Shown here piece by piece: positions 1 to 7,178 of a stretch of DNA of 64,000 nt. Position 1 is the first letter of the stretch, and the number at the start of each line of letters is the position of its first letter. Position numbers and translations under genes: made by a program. Origin of the DNA: Glycomyces xiaoerkulensis (GTDB lineage: Bacteria; Actinomycetota; Actinomycetes; Mycobacteriales; Micromonosporaceae); assembly GCF_002798405.1 (NCBI RefSeq), contig NZ_PGGV01000033.1:365680-429679 (forward strand), written 5' to 3'. The notes beneath the pieces were generated by a model. That model did not search any database. It saw only the letters and a program-made list of their open reading frames with translations, and was not told the DNA's origin.

Positions 1-2
1 GG

Positions 3-305
3 CTGATCGAGGTCATCGACCGCGATCCCTGGGGCACGACCGCCCGCCAGGTCGAGCACGTCTTGACCTACAGCCGACCGTACGGCGTAGCGAACTTGAT
101 GGAGCGGGTGCTGCGGAGCGCCAGAGCTCGGCCGGGACCGCTTCACTTACTAAGGGCGGCCGGTGGGCTCGGGCGGAGTCCAATCGCCGGAGCCGTTGCC
201 GGCGGACCGGCGGCCCTGCCTCCAGGTCTCCATGAGGTGCATTCCCAGCAGGTTGATGGCTACGCCCAACCCGAACAGGAGCCCGGCGCCCGGGATCGCG
301 AGTAG
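3..305 (+). CDS. Possible 3' end of a gene entering from the left edge
   Basis: An open frame runs in from the window edge and stops at 303-305. Its first 45 or so residues look protein-like (it begins LIEVIDRDPWGTT and continues with RQVEHVLTYS); the tail is Arg/Gly/Ala-rich and looks like noise. The last 155 bases lie antisense to the better supported small membrane gene at 150-440, so the true end may be earlier, with a frameshift, or the frame may be decayed. I do not recognise a family. Low confidence. Confidence 0.3.
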   Translation: MIEVIDRDPWGTTARQVEHVLTYSRPYGVANLMERVLRSARARPGPLHLLRAAGGLGRSPIAGAVAGGPAALPPGLHEVHSQQVDGYAQPEQEPGARDRE

Positions 306-440
306 GTAGGTCCCGTTGTTGTCCCCGAACCCCCCGAGGATCCCCAGGACCAGCGTCACCAACCCGAGCGCGAACATCCATCCGGCGGCTTTCCCGGCCC
401 GGTTCACGGCCTTCTCGATCTCATGGTCGAAATCCTTCAT
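150..440 (-). CDS. Small two-helix membrane protein, unknown function
   Basis: This encodes 96 residues. An N-terminal charged amphipathic stretch (residues 1-18) is followed by two hydrophobic segments, about 19-38 and 46-66, separated by a short Gly/Asn-containing loop. A polar Arg/Gly/Pro-rich cytoplasmic-type tail follows. No catalytic motif is visible. It stands alone on the minus strand and converges on the partial frame at the window edge. Probably a small integral membrane protein; function not recognised. Confidence 0.6.
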   Translation of the reverse strand: MKDFDHEIEKAVNRAGKAAGWMFALGLVTLVLGILGGFGDNNGTYLLAIPGAGLLFGLGVAINLLGMHLMETWRQGRRSAGNGSGDWTPPEPTGRP

Positions 441-911
441 CTGTCAAGCCTAATGAGCTCCGGGGAGCGCTCGACGCGACCGGTCAGCCGGTAGCGCGCA
501 GGTCGAGGAGCAAGGGGAGCCCGGCGCGGACGGTGAGGAAGGCGGCCGATCCCGCTGTGGAACGCAGTACCGCCGGGCGAAGCCGCGCGCTCGCCGGAGC
601 GGCTTTCGGCTACGTTGCCCGGTTCGCGGAGTCGGGTCGTGCCGTCCTGGCACCGTCTCGGCGAGTTCGCTCGTACCCTACCGGAGTGCCGGGTTTGCTA
701 GGTTGAGTCGAAGACAGATACCGAACGTCTCCGAGCGGTAGCGCTGTGGATCCCCGCCCCATGCCGGTGAACTCCGATTCCCGACCGGGACCGCCGTCCG
801 ATTCGGGGACCTCGCGTCCCGATCCCACCCCATCCCGTCCGAAGTCGACCAGACCGCGGCCGCCTGCCCGGCCGACACCTCGGACGCCGTGACAGACAGA
901 GGAGGAGCCCG
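441..911. other. Non-coding stretch upstream of the WXG-like operon
   Basis: Nearly 500 bases carry no convincing gene; the open frames here are Arg-rich shadows without ribosome binding sites. The stretch must hold the promoter of the plus-strand operon that starts at 912 or 992. I could not pick a promoter with confidence. Confidence 0.5.
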
Positions 912-995
912 TTGAACGACACCGCGACCGCAACCGCGCCACCGGCGGAGCCGTGTTCGGCCGTGCTCGAGCTCATCGCTCGGAGGTGGCGATGA
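912..995 (+). CDS. Possible 27-residue leader peptide coupled to the next gene
   Basis: A TTG codon at 912 lies 5-6 bases after a strong GGAGGAG-type ribosome binding site (about 899-906). The frame encodes 27 residues (begins MNDTATATAPPAEP, ends LIARRWR) and its TGA at 993-995 overlaps the ATG of the next gene at 992 in an ATGA arrangement. Site and overlap suggest a translated upstream frame that couples translation of the following gene. The peptide has no recognisable family, and the strong site could be incidental, so this is tentative. Confidence 0.35.
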   Translation: MNDTATATAPPAEPCSAVLELIARRWR

Positions 996-1393
996 GTGAC
1001 TTCAGCATCAGGCCCGAGGAAGTGCGTAGTGGCGCCACCGCGCTGTTCGACGCCTCTGAGGCAATCTACGAGGCGATGAACACGCTGGCAGAGGATTCGA
1101 GCGCGCTCGAAGGCACGCCCGAGGCCACCGAGTTCACCGGGATCGCCGAATGCCTTAAAGCCGCGGAAGTCTGGGAGAGCGACTACATCGCCGTGCATCG
1201 GGCCGACATCGAGGAGACGGCCAAGTTCGCCGCCGTCTGCGCCGAAACCGGCGAGGAAGTCGACGACTACGGCGCAACGATGTTCGACCAGTACGCCGAT
1301 GTCTACCTCGACGATCGCACCGCTCCCTCGCCGGAGCGCCCCGGCCCCGACCCGGCCGCACAGATCCCGCGCGGCGAGAGCCTGGCGGTGTAG
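992..1393 (+). CDS. WXG100/EspC-like small helical protein
   Basis: This encodes 133 residues, almost wholly predicted helix, acidic, beginning MSDFSIRPEEVRSG. The pattern resembles actinobacterial WXG100/DUF2580 (EspC-like) proteins that accompany type VII secretion substrates, but there is no clean W-x-G, so family placement is by pattern and context. ATG 992 is preferred to an upstream GTG in the same frame because GGAGGTGG sits just before it. The gene is followed after 2 bases by the hydrolase gene, whose N-terminus has a similar helical domain; the two may form a partner pair. A proline-rich tail (about 108-133) follows the helical part. Confidence 0.6.
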   Translation: MSDFSIRPEEVRSGATALFDASEAIYEAMNTLAEDSSALEGTPEATEFTGIAECLKAAEVWESDYIAVHRADIEETAKFAAVCAETGEEVDDYGATMFDQYADVYLDDRTAPSPERPGPDPAAQIPRGESLAV

Positions 1394-1395
1394 CA

Positions 1396-3111
1396 GTGGC
1401 CATCACCTACGGCCTCCTGCTCGAGGCCGATTTCACCGCGCTGGAATCCGTCGGCGAAGCCTGGATGGACCTGTACGGGAATCTCGACGACCAGGCCGCG
1501 ACGATCGGTGAGCTCAAAGCGAAGGACGTCGCCGCGTTCGGCGTCAACCATTGGGAGGGCCGGAACGCCGACACCGCCCGAGAACAGGTGCGGGACATCG
1601 TCGTCGATCTGGACGAACGAGCGGCCGCAGCCCGCCGCGTGTCGGTCTCGATCGCCGACGCGGTCGAAGAATTCCGGGCAGCGCAGTCGGATCTCAACGA
1701 GGCGGTCGCCGAGGTCGATCGTGAGCGGGCCACGGTGACCGACGCGGGCGCTGTCGTCCCGGACACCTCCCGGGGCACCGACAACATCTCCTACGCCCAA
1801 GGCATGAGCACCCGCATAAACGCGGCCCTGGACCGGGCGACCGAGGCGGACGAGGGGCTCAAGGCTGCGATCGGGGTTTGGGCCGAGACCTTCAGCGCGA
1901 GCGAACGCAGCGCACTGATCCAAGGAGCCGCCGATGAGGCCGAAGAGCTGCAAGAGCTCATCGACTCGGGCGCTTCCCCTCAGGCGATCAACGACTGGTG
2001 GAGCGGCCTCGACGAGGCCGAGCGCCTCGGCATCCTCGAAGGCAACCCCGGCCTCATCGCCGATGTGGACGGCATTCCGACCGAAGATCGCGACGCGGCG
2101 AACCGCGACCTGCTCGAGGCCGAGATCGACCGCTTCAGCCCTACGCTCGACGCGGACATCGCCGACCTCGAGGCCCAGTTGGAGGAGCTGGATGCCGCCG
2201 GCGACCGGTTCGACGAGGGCGGCGGGAATCTCGGGGTCCCGCATGAGACCAGCGAGTACCGGGAACTGCGGGAGCAGCTCGAAGCCCTGGAGGTCGAGCG
2301 GGACGATCGGGACTCGCTGGAGAAATTGCAGGACGCGATCAGCGGTCAAGCTCGCACGGACCAGGAGTACTTCCTGCTCGGCTACGACTCGGCCGAGGAC
2401 GGCAAGGCCATCGTGTCGGTCGGCAACCCCGACACCGCCGACAACACCGCGGTGTACGTGCCGGGTACCGGCGGCGACCTGGACGGCGCAAGTGGCGGAG
2501 ACCTGCAGCGAGCTGAGACGATGGCCTGGGACGCTGCCGCCGTTCCAGGCGGTGGGGAAACGGCAGTAGTGATGTGGTTGGACTACGATGCTCCGGACGA
2601 TGCCTTCCTTAATGCACCGAGTTCCTCATACGCGGAGGACGCCTCGGAGCCGCTCACGTCGTTCATGGGCGGGCTCGAGGCGACCAATCATGATCCTGAA
2701 GGAACGACGACGACCGTGATGGGGCACTCCTACGGGACGACGGTCATCGGTGAGGCCGCCAGCGAGAATGGGCTTGCGACTGATCAGATCGTCGCCGTCG
2801 CCAGCCCCGGCATGACGGTCGACCACGCGAGCGAACTCAACATTGACCCTGATGACTTCTACGCCACCACCGCTCCAGGAGACGCCATCCATGCTGCCGC
2901 TGAATCGTCCTTGATTCACGGTCCGGACCCGAGTGATACCGGTCTGAACCTCTCCGACGGACCCGGCTCCGGATTCGGCGGGACGTCGTTTGAGAGCGAC
3001 AGTATGAGTTGGAATCCCATGGAGATCCACAGCAACTACTGGGAAGACGGCAACTCTGCCCGAGACAATATGGCGAAGATCTTCACTGGGAATGGGGATG
3101 AGGTCAGATGA
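1396..3111 (+). CDS. WXG-like N-terminus fused to DUF1023 alpha/beta-hydrolase
   Basis: This encodes 571 residues from a GTG at 1396. Residues 1-120 form a helical WXG-like domain, followed by long acidic helical and coiled segments (about 150-330). Residues about 340-571 are an alpha/beta-hydrolase of the DUF1023 type, with the nucleophile elbow GHSYGT (Ser about 445), a later Asp-containing strand and a candidate His near IHSNYW close to the C-terminus. Such proteins are common in Streptomyces-like genomes beside WXG proteins and are thought to be exported or envelope-associated; the substrate is unknown. It overlaps the lipoprotein gene (ATGA at 3108), which implies co-translation. A role as a secreted effector is inference. 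Confidence 0.75.
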   Translation: MAITYGLLLEADFTALESVGEAWMDLYGNLDDQAATIGELKAKDVAAFGVNHWEGRNADTAREQVRDIVVDLDERAAAARRVSVSIADAVEEFRAAQSDLNEAVAEVDRERATVTDAGAVVPDTSRGTDNISYAQGMSTRINAALDRATEADEGLKAAIGVWAETFSASERSALIQGAADEAEELQELIDSGASPQAINDWWSGLDEAERLGILEGNPGLIADVDGIPTEDRDAANRDLLEAEIDRFSPTLDADIADLEAQLEELDAAGDRFDEGGGNLGVPHETSEYRELREQLEALEVERDDRDSLEKLQDAISGQARTDQEYFLLGYDSAEDGKAIVSVGNPDTADNTAVYVPGTGGDLDGASGGDLQRAETMAWDAAAVPGGGETAVVMWLDYDAPDDAFLNAPSSSYAEDASEPLTSFMGGLEATNHDPEGTTTTVMGHSYGTTVIGEAASENGLATDQIVAVASPGMTVDHASELNIDPDDFYATTAPGDAIHAAAESSLIHGPDPSDTGLNLSDGPGSGFGGTSFESDSMSWNPMEIHSNYWEDGNSARDNMAKIFTGNGDEVR

Positions 3112-3809
3112 GTGTCCGACCGGTACGACGCAGCGCACTCGCTGCGTGTACTGCAATCGTTACTATAGTCGCTCTAGGAGGATGCTCCATTATGTCGCGG
3201 AGTCTGCCAGAACTTGAATTCGATCTGAGTGAGGCCTTCATCCGAATGGACGAGGCTGTAGCGCAGACCATCGACGGGCTTCCCGACTTCCCGGGGTTCC
3301 ATAAACGTACGACACTGGCGCTCGACTGTCCGGAAGAGGGTCGCGAGTCCTACGAGATCGCTTATACCCTTCCTGAGGAAACGATCGGTTCCGACCTAGT
3401 CACCAAGGAGTACTTCGCGGTGCTCAAGGAGCATTGGCCCTCGTTGGGATGGGAGGTCCACGGTGAACGGGACGACGTTGACGGCAACATCGCAAATATA
3501 CAGGCGATAAGACCTGACGGTGTCAACCTCTGGTACCAGAACCAGATAGGGCAGATCGTAATCCACGCTCAGGTCGCCTGCGTGGAGGCTGAGGGGCATC
3601 CGGTGTGTGGTCCTCCGCTCGGTGGCGTCAAACCCGAGAACGACAGCACAAAGGACTGTATGGTTCTCAGTCGGGAGGAGTTGGAGAGCAAGACCGCGGA
3701 TGCAGTCGCTCCGTTCGAGGGCGGGCAGGCGGCGACGATCCCCTTCACCGCGAACGGCACACGCCGCGAGGCCATCGGTCGACCGGAGCCGACCGACAGG
3801 GAGACTTGA
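3108..3809 (+). CDS. Lipoprotein, third gene of the WXG/hydrolase operon
   Basis: This encodes 233 residues. A basic N-terminus, a hydrophobic segment and the lipobox LGGC (Cys about 26) mark it as a secreted, lipid-anchored protein. The mature part holds four further cysteines (about residues 66, 154, 163, 179), suggesting disulfides, and no enzymatic motif. Its start overlaps the stop of the hydrolase gene by four bases, so both are probably made together. A lipoprotein after a WXG-like/hydrolase pair could be an accessory or an immunity-type partner; that is inference from context. Confidence 0.7.
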   Translation: MSVRPVRRSALAACTAIVTIVALGGCSIMSRSLPELEFDLSEAFIRMDEAVAQTIDGLPDFPGFHKRTTLALDCPEEGRESYEIAYTLPEETIGSDLVTKEYFAVLKEHWPSLGWEVHGERDDVDGNIANIQAIRPDGVNLWYQNQIGQIVIHAQVACVEAEGHPVCGPPLGGVKPENDSTKDCMVLSREELESKTADAVAPFEGGQAATIPFTANGTRREAIGRPEPTDRET

Positions 3810-4221
3810 GGGACGACGGCCCGGCCAGCCATCGGGTCGTTGCCCACTCGGCCAAGGTCGAGGCCTCGGTCGGCGCGCGATACTGCTTGGCGTCGTGGGC
3901 GTGCGTCGCTTCGAGCGTGACACGCTCGCGGTGTCCACGGATCGCCCGATCACTGTGTTTGTGCCACAGAGAAATCAGAAATGATGCCGGGTCCGTCTGG
4001 ACGATGTCGTTGACAATGCGATGATCCTGGTTCATCATGCAATCACCGCGTGTGGAGTTCCCCCACAACGGCAACCATTTACGACTATTCCAGAAAAGGT
4101 TACGACAGAACCCTGAAAGAGAAACAAATTCATAAGGAAGCATCTCAAGCCGCCGCCCGGCGGTCCACGTTCGCTAAAACCAGTTCCGCCGGGCGGCCCA
4201 ACACAGAGAGAGCGAGCTCCC
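3810..4221. other. Intergenic stretch with AT-richer core and hairpin
   Basis: About 410 bases without a convincing gene. The middle (about 3960-4140) is distinctly AT-richer than its surroundings. It includes TTGACA at 4010-4015 with a weak CATCAT at 4033-4038 at 17-base spacing, a possible promoter for the gene at 4222. A strong hairpin is annotated separately at 4152-4197. Open frames here are short and lack ribosome binding sites. Confidence 0.45.
4152..4197 (+). promoter_or_regulatory. 12-bp stem hairpin just upstream of the 4222 gene
   Basis: Positions 4152-4163 (GCCGCCCGGCGG) and 4186-4197 (CCGCCGGGCGGC) are perfectly complementary, with a 22-base loop. The structure ends 24 bases before the GTG at 4222, so it lies in the probable 5' leader of that operon. 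It could act as an attenuator, a terminator for upstream transcription or an mRNA-stabilising element. No U-run follows. Function is inference. Confidence 0.4.
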
Positions 4222-4869
4222 GTGTCGTCAGTGACGATACGCCATTCCGGCGTACTTGAAAACACCCATTCGGCCGCCCGACTCGCCGCCGGGCAAGTCT
4301 GGAACTCCGCGCAGTATCCGCCGGGATTCGGTCCCGGCGAGCCGAGCTACGAACCGGCGCACCTGCGCCACCGGCCCGGCGACGACTGGAAGATCGGCGG
4401 CAGACCCCACGACCCCGACGACCCCGGCCCCTACGGCACTCCGGGCTGGAGGCCGGACCGCCGCATCGGCCGCCACCGGCGCGGCGAGCTGCCCGACCCG
4501 CTCCCTGAGGACCGAGCTTCGAGCACCGAGCGGCCGCAGCGGTTCTCCCGCCTCCGTGAAGACGCCTACCGGGCGTTCCTCCGCGACTCCGAAGAACTCC
4601 ACCAGGCGCACTTCGAGGCCCCCGAACCCAGCCTCGCGCTCGTCCGCGTCCGCTGGTTCCTCCGGGTCCTGCTCGCCGTCCTCTACTGGCGGGTCCTGCC
4701 CTTCCCCGAACGACCGAGCCGGGCTATGCGCCGACCTTCGCCGCGCCCTCACGACCGAACCGAGCGCCGGCCTCAAGTGCGGTTCGAAACCGGCGCCGCC
4801 GGACCGATACACCGTCCTGCGATCGGATCCAGACCGACCGGGCGCCGAGCGATCGGAGGCCGCGCCTGA
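4222..4869 (+). CDS. Unrecognised protein with one hydrophobic segment
   Basis: This encodes 215 residues from a GTG at 4222. The N-terminal half is Pro/Asp/Gly/Arg-rich and probably disordered. Residues about 111-133 are helical (REDAYRAFLRDSEELHQ), and about 147-160 form a short hydrophobic helix (VRWFLRVLLAVLYW). The C-terminal 50 residues are Arg/Pro-rich. Its stop shares one base with the ATG of the next gene (TGATG), so the two form an operon. This frame is preferred to the overlapping long frames because it has this coupling and a plausible hydrophobic helix. Family not recognised. Confidence 0.55.
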   Translation: MSSVTIRHSGVLENTHSAARLAAGQVWNSAQYPPGFGPGEPSYEPAHLRHRPGDDWKIGGRPHDPDDPGPYGTPGWRPDRRIGRHRRGELPDPLPEDRASSTERPQRFSRLREDAYRAFLRDSEELHQAHFEAPEPSLALVRVRWFLRVLLAVLYWRVLPFPERPSRAMRRPSPRPHDRTERRPQVRFETGAAGPIHRPAIGSRPTGRRAIGGRA

Positions 4870-5237
4870 TGAGGTCCCGAACCGCACCCGAAGCCGCCCG
4901 CCGCTCCTACCACCGCGCGCTGGTCGACCGCCCACTGCTCGCCACCGTTCCCGACCCGCCCGACCACCGGTCGCTGACCGTGCTCGGCGCGGCCCGGATC
5001 GGCGGGCGGACGGTCGCCTTCGCCACCGAAGCACTCCGCCCGCGCCTGTGGATCGTCACCGAACACGACCTGCCGCACGTGATCGGGTTCCTCACCGGAC
5101 TCGTCCACTCCCGGCCCGACCTGTGGATCTGCGACCCCGACGCCTGGGCCTGGATCAACACCGACACCGTCAGCGCCGACATCAAAGCCGCCGCCGGACG
5201 CGTCTGGACCGACTGCCGGAAGGAATGCGACCGCTGA
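4869..5237 (+). CDS. Unrecognised small protein, coupled to upstream gene
   Basis: This encodes 122 residues, mixed alpha/beta in character (LTVLGAARIGGRTVAFATEAL, then LWIVTEHDLPHVIGFLTGL), with two cysteines in the C-terminal tail (DCRKEC) and one near WICDPD. No membrane segment or signal peptide. Translation is probably coupled to the gene ending at 4869. A strong terminator-like hairpin follows at 5246-5262. I do not recognise the family; an immunity-like or regulatory partner of the upstream protein is possible but unsupported. Confidence 0.6.
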   Translation: MRSRTAPEAARRSYHRALVDRPLLATVPDPPDHRSLTVLGAARIGGRTVAFATEALRPRLWIVTEHDLPHVIGFLTGLVHSRPDLWICDPDAWAWINTDTVSADIKAAAGRVWTDCRKECDR

Positions 5238-5245
5238 AACCGACC

Positions 5246-5262
5246 GTGCCCCGCCGGGGCAC
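5246..5262. terminator. Bidirectional terminator-like hairpin
   Basis: GTGCCCC (5246-5252), a three-base loop and GGGGCAC (5256-5262) form a perfect 7-bp GC stem. It lies between the stop at 5237 and the convergent stop at 5330, the expected place for a shared terminator. There is no clear U-tract, as is usual in high-GC actinobacteria. Confidence 0.55.
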
Positions 5263-5329
5263 GCACGTGTTCTCCCGGCGGCCGCCCCGTCGACCGGGTG
5301 ACCAAGCCCTGCCGACCCGGGCGGTACTC

Positions 5330-7165
5330 TCAACCGCTGGCCATGTCGGCCTCCGGCGAGACCCCGAGGGCTTTCATCAGACGATCTCTGATCTTGTGCT
5401 TCCGTGCCTCATAGAACTCCAAGAAGTCCGTGAGGTCGAGCGGTAGGCCCTCGAGGTCGTTCTCCACCGCGTAGGTCGTCCGCTTCTCCTCACTCGGGAA
5501 GGCCGATGCGATCCAGTCGGCCGGAAGGGTGTCCTGTTTCTCGATGTTGGCGGTACCCGCGAGCAGTTGCAGGTTGGGCAGGAGGTTGACGGCGGCGCGG
5601 AACTCCTCGATCCGATCCGGAGGCACTCCGGCCGTGGCGAGCTTCTTCGGCGTGAAGCGGGATTTCGGGAAGACATGGTCCTCGTGGAACTGCTTACTCA
5701 GATCCAAGCCCGGGTAGAGCACCGAAAGGACGGAGAAGGTCCGCCTCCCTCCGTACTTGAGGTTCAGCAACTCGTCGATCTCAGCGGTGTCGAAGGTCAG
5801 TCCCTTTCCGACGGCCGTCATCGCCGCTTCCACGGCCCCGACCGGAAACCCCGAGGCCGAGTCCGCGCGCAGCGCATCTCGGATACGGGTGAGCAGGGTG
5901 TCGAGGCCCGATCCCCAGATGCCTCGCTTGATCAGCGAGCGGGTGACCCAGTGCTGGAGGGCGAGCCGGTCGGCAGCGTGGGCACTGGAGTCCATGTAGG
6001 CATCTCCGGCGCCCCGCAGGTGCAGGTAGTGCGCGATCGGGACGATGACACTGGCCGCGGTCAGGTTCCGTTCGTTGTAGCCGAACTGCTGGAGCAGTGT
6101 GGCCGCGCGCAGCAGGGCGTTCTTGACCTCCGGCCAAGCGGCCTCCACCCTCGCCATGTTCGCCTGCGTGAAGTTGGTGACCTTGAACCGGACATCCACA
6201 TCCGCGATGGTCAGCGCGGTTTTGAGGACGACGTCCTTGGAGAAGGAGAACTGCCGGCCGGCGTTGCCGTTCAGGTCACTGACGAGTGCCCGGACCTCCT
6301 CGCGGGCGTCGAGTTCCCGCCACTGGTTGGTGGCCATCGACAGCAGCAGATCCGAGTACGAGAGCTGCGTGCCGCCGCTGTTGACCCGGACGAAGATCTC
6401 CAGCACCTTGTCGGCGTCCTGATCGGTGACCAGGAAGTAGTTCATCGGTTTGAGTTCGCGGGTGGCCCAAAACAGGTCGTAGAGCCGCTGGAACGCGTCC
6501 CCGGACCCCGCTATGCCGCGCCGCTCCAGCTCCTTCATGATCGCCGGACCCGAGTTGGCGAGGTCGAGAACCTCCCCGACCCGGAACCACTTGGGATTCG
6601 CAGCGGCATCGGTGTCGGTGAGGAACCGCAGGTCGTACTTCAGGCCGAGTTCTTCGTTCTCGGGATCCTCGGTGAGGTTGAGGTAGAGGCGCTTGACCGG
6701 GAACGCGTCCGGATGGTTCCACCAGGCGTACTTCCTCTTCTCGGCGAAGCTGCCGTACAAGGCGATGTTCAGCGACGTGAGCCGCTGCTGGCCGTCGAGC
6801 ACCGCCGTGGTCCCACCCCCGGCCGGGACGGTCGCCTTGCCGGCGTACGGATTATCGCGCTCGTGGTAGTTGGTCAGGAATTCATAGAAGGTGTACGACT
6901 GCGCGGTCTCAGGTTCGACCTTCCACAGGAGGAAGGACCCGATGGGGTACCCGCGCATCAGGCTGTCGACGATTCTGGTGATCTGACCGGCGTCCCAGAC
7001 GAACTCGCGTTGGATCGCCGGCATGAGGTACTCATGCTTGTGGATGGCGGTGAGCATCTCCTCGATGCTGAGCGGGGTTTGGAACGACAATGCGATGCTG
7101 CTTTCATTCTCGGCTGGGGGTGGATGCGGCCATAGAACGGAGATCGTCTCCCCGGCGGGGGCCAC
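5330..7165 (-). CDS. DUF262 + HNH (DUF1524-type) nuclease, GmrSD/SspE-like
   Basis: This encodes 611 residues. The N-terminal DUF262 (GmrS-like, NTP-dependent) domain shows IQREFVW (51-57) and DGQQR (124-128), the ParB-like nucleotide-site motif. The C-terminal domain is of DUF1524/His-Me-finger type with HEDHVFPKS (His494, Asp496, His497) and a later NLLPNLQLL...NIEKQ segment. Fused DUF262-DUF1524 proteins include GmrSD (type IV restriction of modified DNA) and SspE, both anti-phage nucleases. It is the last gene of the four-gene operon, 13 bases after the AIPR gene. The annotated GTG at 7165 has a poor ribosome site; a later start near residues 26-37 is possible. Defence nuclease is a strong inference; its trigger is unknown. 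Confidence 0.85.
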   Translation of the reverse strand: MAPAGETISVLWPHPPPAENESSIALSFQTPLSIEEMLTAIHKHEYLMPAIQREFVWDAGQITRIVDSLMRGYPIGSFLLWKVEPETAQSYTFYEFLTNYHERDNPYAGKATVPAGGGTTAVLDGQQRLTSLNIALYGSFAEKRKYAWWNHPDAFPVKRLYLNLTEDPENEELGLKYDLRFLTDTDAAANPKWFRVGEVLDLANSGPAIMKELERRGIAGSGDAFQRLYDLFWATRELKPMNYFLVTDQDADKVLEIFVRVNSGGTQLSYSDLLLSMATNQWRELDAREEVRALVSDLNGNAGRQFSFSKDVVLKTALTIADVDVRFKVTNFTQANMARVEAAWPEVKNALLRAATLLQQFGYNERNLTAASVIVPIAHYLHLRGAGDAYMDSSAHAADRLALQHWVTRSLIKRGIWGSGLDTLLTRIRDALRADSASGFPVGAVEAAMTAVGKGLTFDTAEIDELLNLKYGGRRTFSVLSVLYPGLDLSKQFHEDHVFPKSRFTPKKLATAGVPPDRIEEFRAAVNLLPNLQLLAGTANIEKQDTLPADWIASAFPSEEKRTTYAVENDLEGLPLDLTDFLEFYEARKHKIRDRLMKALGVSPEADMASG

Positions 7166-7178
7166 AGTATTGCAGTGC

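Noticed and set aside
4228-5034. Long minus-strand open frame of 268 codons opposite the unrecognised gene pair
   Set aside because: Arg/Gly/Ala-rich composition without motif or ribosome site. The plus-strand pair is coupled by a TGATG overlap and has a plausible hydrophobic helix, so the minus frame is a GC shadow.
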